Assembly: GCF_016405855.1 (NCBI RefSeq)
Contig: NZ_JAEFCA010000001.1
Span: 1,484,372 to 1,548,371 of the forward strand
Length of the DNA: 64,000 nucleotides
Direction of reading: 5' to 3'
Source: Flavobacterium sp. IB48
Lineage (GTDB): Bacteria > Bacteroidota > Bacteroidia > Flavobacteriales > Flavobacteriaceae
Part shown: one piece after another, positions 60,659 to 64,000 of the stretch
Layout: each line of letters opens with the position of its first letter
Numbering within the stretch: the first letter of the stretch is position 1
Translations under genes and position numbers: made by a program
The notes under the pieces: generated by a model
The model's input: only the letters and a program-made list of their open reading frames with translations
The model's database searches: none
What the model was told of the DNA's origin: nothing

Positions 60659-61999
60659 ATGAACAGGATTTTAATAAAGAATGCCAAAATTGTAAACGAA
60701 GGGACAATTTTTGAAGGTGATGTTTTAATTGAAAACGATTTGATTGTTGAAATTGCAGACAGCATTTCATTAAAAACTTCAGATTGTATCGTTATTGATG
60801 CTGAAGGAAATTATTTAATGCCAGGCGCGATAGACGATCAAGTGCATTTTAGAGAACCAGGTTTAACGCATAAAGGTGATATCGAATCGGAATCTCGTGC
60901 TGCAGTTGCGGGCGGAATAACCTCTTTTATCGAGCAGCCAAATACGGTTCCAAATGCGGTGACGCAGGAAATATTAGAAGATAAATATCAAATTGCTTCT
61001 CAAAAATCATTTGCGAATTATTCGTTTATGATGGGAGCAACAAACGATAATTTGGAAGAAGTTTTAAAAACAAATCCAAAAAATGTTGCAGGAATCAAGA
61101 TTTTCTTAGGTTCGTCAACAGGAAATATGTTGGTTGACAATGAAGCGGTTTTAGAAAAAATATTCTCAAGCACTCCAATGTTAATTGCAGTTCACTGTGA
61201 AGACGAAACTACGATTAAAAATAATCTTGCGGCTTTTAAAGAACAATACGGCGACGACGTTCCAGTAACGGCACATAATTTAATTAGAAGTGCAGAAGCG
61301 TGTTATATTTCTTCTTCAAAAGCTGTTGCGTTGGCAAAACGTACAGGAGCTAGATTGCATATTTTCCATCTTTCAACTGCAAAAGAAATGGAATTATTTA
61401 CGAATAAAATTCCGTTAGAAGATAAAAAGATCACGGCAGAGGTTTGTGTACACCACCTTTGGTTTACAGATGAAGATTATAAAACAAAAGGGAATTTCAT
61501 TAAATGGAATCCTGCAGTTAAAACTGCTGAAGATCGTGCCGAACTTTGGAAGGCTTTAAACGATGGAAGAATTGACGTAATAGCAACAGATCACGCACCT
61601 CATACCAAAGAAGAAAAAATGCAATCTTATTTGAACGCGCCTTCTGGAGGTCCACTTGTTCAACATGCTGTTGTCGCAATGTTTGAAGCACATCATCAAG
61701 GAAAAATTACAGTGGAGAAAATCGTGGAGAAAATGTGCCACAATCCAGCTAAAATTTTCAAAATAGAAAAAAGAGGATTTATTAGAGAAGGTTACCACGC
61801 CGATTTAGTAATTGTTAATCCAAGTTTGCCTTGGAGCGTAAAGCCAGAAAACATTTTGTACAAATGCGGATGGTCTCCGTTTGAAGGATATACTTTCAAA
61901 TCTAGAATAACACATACTTTTGTAAACGGTGAATTGGTTTACAATAACTTTAAAGTAAAAGATACCAGAGCAGGTAAAAGACTATTGTTTGACAGATAA
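60659..61999 (+). CDS. pyrC: Dihydroorotase
   Basis: 446 residues, class I type. Zinc site HFREPG (in DDQVHFREPGLTHKGDIE, where the usual HxH is QVH), carbamoylated-Lys region GIKIFLGSSTGNM, IAVHCED, LHIFHLSTAKEM and catalytic DVIATDHAPHT. It closes carbamoyl-aspartate to dihydroorotate in pyrimidine synthesis. The first His of HxH is replaced by Gln, so function deserves some caution. It sits 10 bp after the glycosyltransferase. Confidence 0.88.
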   Translation: MNRILIKNAKIVNEGTIFEGDVLIENDLIVEIADSISLKTSDCIVIDAEGNYLMPGAIDDQVHFREPGLTHKGDIESESRAAVAGGITSFIEQPNTVPNAVTQEILEDKYQIASQKSFANYSFMMGATNDNLEEVLKTNPKNVAGIKIFLGSSTGNMLVDNEAVLEKIFSSTPMLIAVHCEDETTIKNNLAAFKEQYGDDVPVTAHNLIRSAEACYISSSKAVALAKRTGARLHIFHLSTAKEMELFTNKIPLEDKKITAEVCVHHLWFTDEDYKTKGNFIKWNPAVKTAEDRAELWKALNDGRIDVIATDHAPHTKEEKMQSYLNAPSGGPLVQHAVVAMFEAHHQGKITVEKIVEKMCHNPAKIFKIEKRGFIREGYHADLVIVNPSLPWSVKPENILYKCGWSPFEGYTFKSRITHTFVNGELVYNNFKVKDTRAGKRLLFDR

Positions 62000-62002
62000 A
62001 AA

Positions 62003-62497
62003 ATGACTATGAAGAATTTTATAGTAATAATATTGGTTTTGTTTCTTTCTATAAGCTGTAAAAAGGATTTGGTAAAACAGCCTGCAAAGCTTATTGAGAA
62101 AGGTAAAATGATTGATATTATGTATGATTTATCTCTTTTGGAAGCAATGAGATATCAGAAACCTTTGTCTTTGGACTCGATTGAAAATGATCCGAAAATG
62201 TTTATTTTGAAAAAATACAAAGTAGATAGTCTTCAGTTTGCCCAAAGCAACATGTATTATGCTTCAGATTATGAGAACTATAAAGATATGTTTGATGAGG
62301 TAAATAAAAGAATTTCTGTAAACCAAAGGGCAGCAGATTCTTTAGCTAAAATTGATGAGAAAAAAGCAGCTAAGGAAAGTAAGAAGAAGGCCAAAGAAGC
62401 CTCAAAAGATTCTATTCAAAAGCCAGCTCCACGAGTTAATGACGATTCTATAAGAAGAGCTCGCATGCAAATGCGAGATAGAACAAAAAAACTATAG
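62003..62497 (+). CDS. DUF4296 lipoprotein
   Basis: 164 residues with lipoprotein signal (IVIILVLFLSISC). The conserved domain reads KMIDIMYDLSLLEAMRYQK and FAQSNMYYASDYENYKDMFD. The C-terminal tail is Lys/Ala-rich (KKAAKESKKKAKEASKDS) and likely extended. The family is specific to Bacteroidota and commonly adjoins dihydroorotase. Function unknown. The 3' end overlaps the convergent epimerase gene by 6 bp. Confidence 0.87.
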   Translation: MTMKNFIVIILVLFLSISCKKDLVKQPAKLIEKGKMIDIMYDLSLLEAMRYQKPLSLDSIENDPKMFILKKYKVDSLQFAQSNMYYASDYENYKDMFDEVNKRISVNQRAADSLAKIDEKKAAKESKKKAKEASKDSIQKPAPRVNDDSIRRARMQMRDRTKKL

Positions 62498-63493
62498 TTT
62501 AGCGCTGTCTTTAATATATCGATGAATATCAGTAAAAACCGTTCCTAGAGCGGTTTTTATTTTTTCATTACTATACAAATTCTTTGAATACGAAGCTTTT
62601 GCTGTTGCTTTTGTGATGCTTCTTTTTCTGAAAAATAAAGTAGAAAAAATTCCGTCTGCAATCCACAATACATTCATCAGGAAAGGTTTGGCATGAATAT
62701 GAGGTCTCTTCACTTTTAAAACGTCAGAAACGGTATCTAAAAGATCTTTAAAAACAATATTGTCTGCGATAAGAGCGAAACGTTCGTTTATTATTTCGCT
62801 TTTCATCAATTCATAACTCGTTTTCACAACATCATCAACCGATATGAAACCTGTGCTTCCAAGTGTGTAGAATGAAAGTCCTTTAGAAACTTTTCTATAG
62901 ATTTCGCTACTTCCTTCGTCAAAAATAGTCATCATTTTTGGTGGCCCTAAAATAACTCCTGGATTTACAATAATAACATTTAAACCTTCTTGATGTCCAC
63001 GCCAAACTTCCATTTCAGCACCGTATTTAGAAATGGCATAATCACTATGCGGTTTCTCAGGATTCCAATCTGTTTCTTCGGTAATATGCGTTTCGTGAGC
63101 AGCAATATCTCCTAATGCGGCAATAGAACTGATGTAGCAAAACTTTTCTACTTCTTTGGCGATAGCAAAATTGACTATGTTTGCAGTTCCTTCAATATTG
63201 GTTTTTCTAAGAATTTCTTCGTCTTTTGGTTCAAACGAAATAAAAGCTGCGCAGTGATATACTTGTTTGATATCGATAAAAGCAGTTTCAAGTGAAGGTA
63301 TGTCTAGAATATCGGCTTCAAGCCAATTGATTTTTTCAAACAAATCTGCTTTTTTATACAAATCAAAAACCGATTTTGTCTTCTGAATATTTTTTTCTGT
63401 TCTGTAAATAACCCGAACATTTTCTCCATTTTCAATTAAATGAAGCAATAAATGCGCGCCGACTAAACCAGTTCCTCCAGTTACTAATACCAT
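62492..63493 (-). CDS. NAD-dependent epimerase/dehydratase family protein (extended SDR)
   Basis: 333 residues. NAD-binding LVTGGTGLVGAHLLLHLIEN, then CAAFISFEPKDEE, SIAALGD and the catalytic YAISKYGAEMEVWRG (YxxxK). The 3-beta-HSD-like pattern GVILGPPKMM follows. Typical of NAD-dependent sugar or sterol-like substrates, with the exact reaction unknown. Upstream lies a divergent gap shared with tyrS. Confidence 0.86.
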   Translation of the reverse strand: MVLVTGGTGLVGAHLLLHLIENGENVRVIYRTEKNIQKTKSVFDLYKKADLFEKINWLEADILDIPSLETAFIDIKQVYHCAAFISFEPKDEEILRKTNIEGTANIVNFAIAKEVEKFCYISSIAALGDIAAHETHITEETDWNPEKPHSDYAISKYGAEMEVWRGHQEGLNVIIVNPGVILGPPKMMTIFDEGSSEIYRKVSKGLSFYTLGSTGFISVDDVVKTSYELMKSEIINERFALIADNIVFKDLLDTVSDVLKVKRPHIHAKPFLMNVLWIADGIFSTLFFRKRSITKATAKASYSKNLYSNEKIKTALGTVFTDIHRYIKDSAKL

Positions 63494-63559
63494 TTTGTAA
63501 AGATAAGTTTTTGTTGTAAAGGTGCAAAGGTGTAGAGGGACAAAGTTGCAAAGGTTTTT

Positions 63560-63668
63560 TGCTTTTTGCTACAAATGCGCTAAGACGCAAAATTTTTTAT
63601 TTCAATAAATTTTATGCAATACTTCCATAGTAAAAACAAAAACTTTGTGCCTTAGTGTCTTCGTGGCA
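63560..63668. repeat. Diverged inverted repeat, CGCTAAGACGCAAA family
   Basis: GCTACAAATGCGCTAAGACG and, in reverse, GCCACGAAGACACTAAGGCA are about 70 percent alike and face each other. Found upstream of tyrS. Confidence 0.5.
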
Positions 63669-63674
63669 GACTTT

Positions 63675-63706
63675 TTTGTCATTACCATTGACATTGATTA
63701 CATTTG
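63675..63706 (+). promoter_or_regulatory. Promoter of tyrS
   Basis: TTTG (63675-63678), 20-bp spacer, TACATTTG (63699-63706): an exact consensus match, 20 bp before the ATG. Confidence 0.82.
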
Positions 63707-63726
63707 CGCAAATTATTTAAGAAAAA

Positions 63727-64000
63727 ATGAAGAATCTAGTTGAAGAATTAAAATGGCGCGGGTTATATCATGATAGTATGCCTGGAACAGAAGAACAATT
63801 ACTAAAAGAAGCTACAACTGCGTATATTGGTTTTGATCCAACGGCAGATTCTCTGCACATCGGAAGTATGGTTCAGATCATTTTATTAGTTCACTTAAAG
63901 AATTTTGGTCACAGACCAATTGCTTTGGTTGGTGGAGCAACTGGAATGATTGGAGATCCTTCTGGTAAATCTGATGAAAGAAACTTGCTTGACGAAGTAG
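63727..64000 (+). CDS. tyrS: Tyrosyl-tRNA synthetase (3' truncated by window)
   Basis: Found by reading; the frame is open from the ATG at 63727 to the window end (91 codons). It starts [20 protein letters not shown], with the class I motif region [18 protein letters not shown] (HIGS for HIGH) and [18 protein letters not shown], which are typical of bacterial TyrRS. It charges tRNA-Tyr. An exact consensus promoter precedes it. Confidence 0.95.
   Translation, partial: MKNLVEELKWRGLYHDSMPGTEEQLLKEATTAYIGFDPTADSLHIGSMVQIILLVHLKNFGHRPIALVGGATGMIGDPSGKSDERNLLDEV

Overview
The window looks like chromosome of a Flavobacterium-type Bacteroidota (genus inferred, not proven). The base composition is AT-rich and Shine-Dalgarno sequences are absent. 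Promoters match the Bacteroidota form TTTG-N18..20-TAnnTTTG. The genes include families typical of Flavobacteriia: DUF3098, DUF4271, DUF4296, DUF5686, a TonB-dependent receptor, S9 dipeptidyl peptidase and LpxR/DUF2219. No rRNA operon, CRISPR array, prophage or transposase gene was seen.

Layout. 1-8.4 kb: the end of an NtrC-type sigma-54 activator converging on a hybrid histidine kinase, a secreted S9 peptidase, and a rightward run of FAD oxidase, mtgA and an LpxR-like protein. 8.4-14.1 kb: an accessory-looking stretch of small leftward genes (one resembling the Hcp/TssD tube protein), a lipoprotein, then a GIY-YIG nuclease gene lodged between an intact tRNA-Ala(GGC) and a tRNA 3' fragment, with two further degenerate tRNA copies. 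14.2-26.7 kb: crotonase, queD, lpxH, a seven-haem cytochrome lipoprotein, a paralogous pair of small proteins, hydrolase, MFS carrier, recJ, a HopJ-like gene, rsmI, an acidic repeat protein and tdk. 26.8-37.2 kb: rpoN, asnS, an MMPL transporter, a LytS/LytTR pair and a CPA2 antiporter. 37.4-47.9 kb: DUF5686 outer-membrane protein, frr-pyrH, thioredoxin-like protein, truB-uppP-DUF3098-ftsX, and a TonB-dependent receptor behind a ModE-like regulator. 48.2-64 kb: leuS, a hydrolase-ECF sigma-membrane protein operon, a NarL-type two-component pair diverging from a lipoprotein, a zinc peptidase, an Lrp regulator, hemD-like gene, DUF4271, glycosyltransferase, pyrC, DUF4296, an epimerase and the start of tyrS.

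Many genes are housekeeping: translation (asnS, leuS, tyrS, frr, truB, rsmI, tRNA-Ala), envelope building (mtgA, lpxH, uppP, ftsX, glycosyltransferase), nucleotides (pyrH, pyrC, tdk) and repair (recJ). Signalling is well represented: sigma-54 itself plus one of its activators, one hybrid kinase, two two-component pairs, an ECF sigma factor, a ModE-like regulator and an Lrp regulator.

The least explained material is between genes. There are hairpin repeats of several families, one element of about 270 bp with 50-bp inverted ends, and arrays built on strict 7-bp or 8-bp periods. Four short genes not obvious at normal length cut-offs were found by reading: 12249-12425, 15090-15266, 30113-30277 and 42325-42402.
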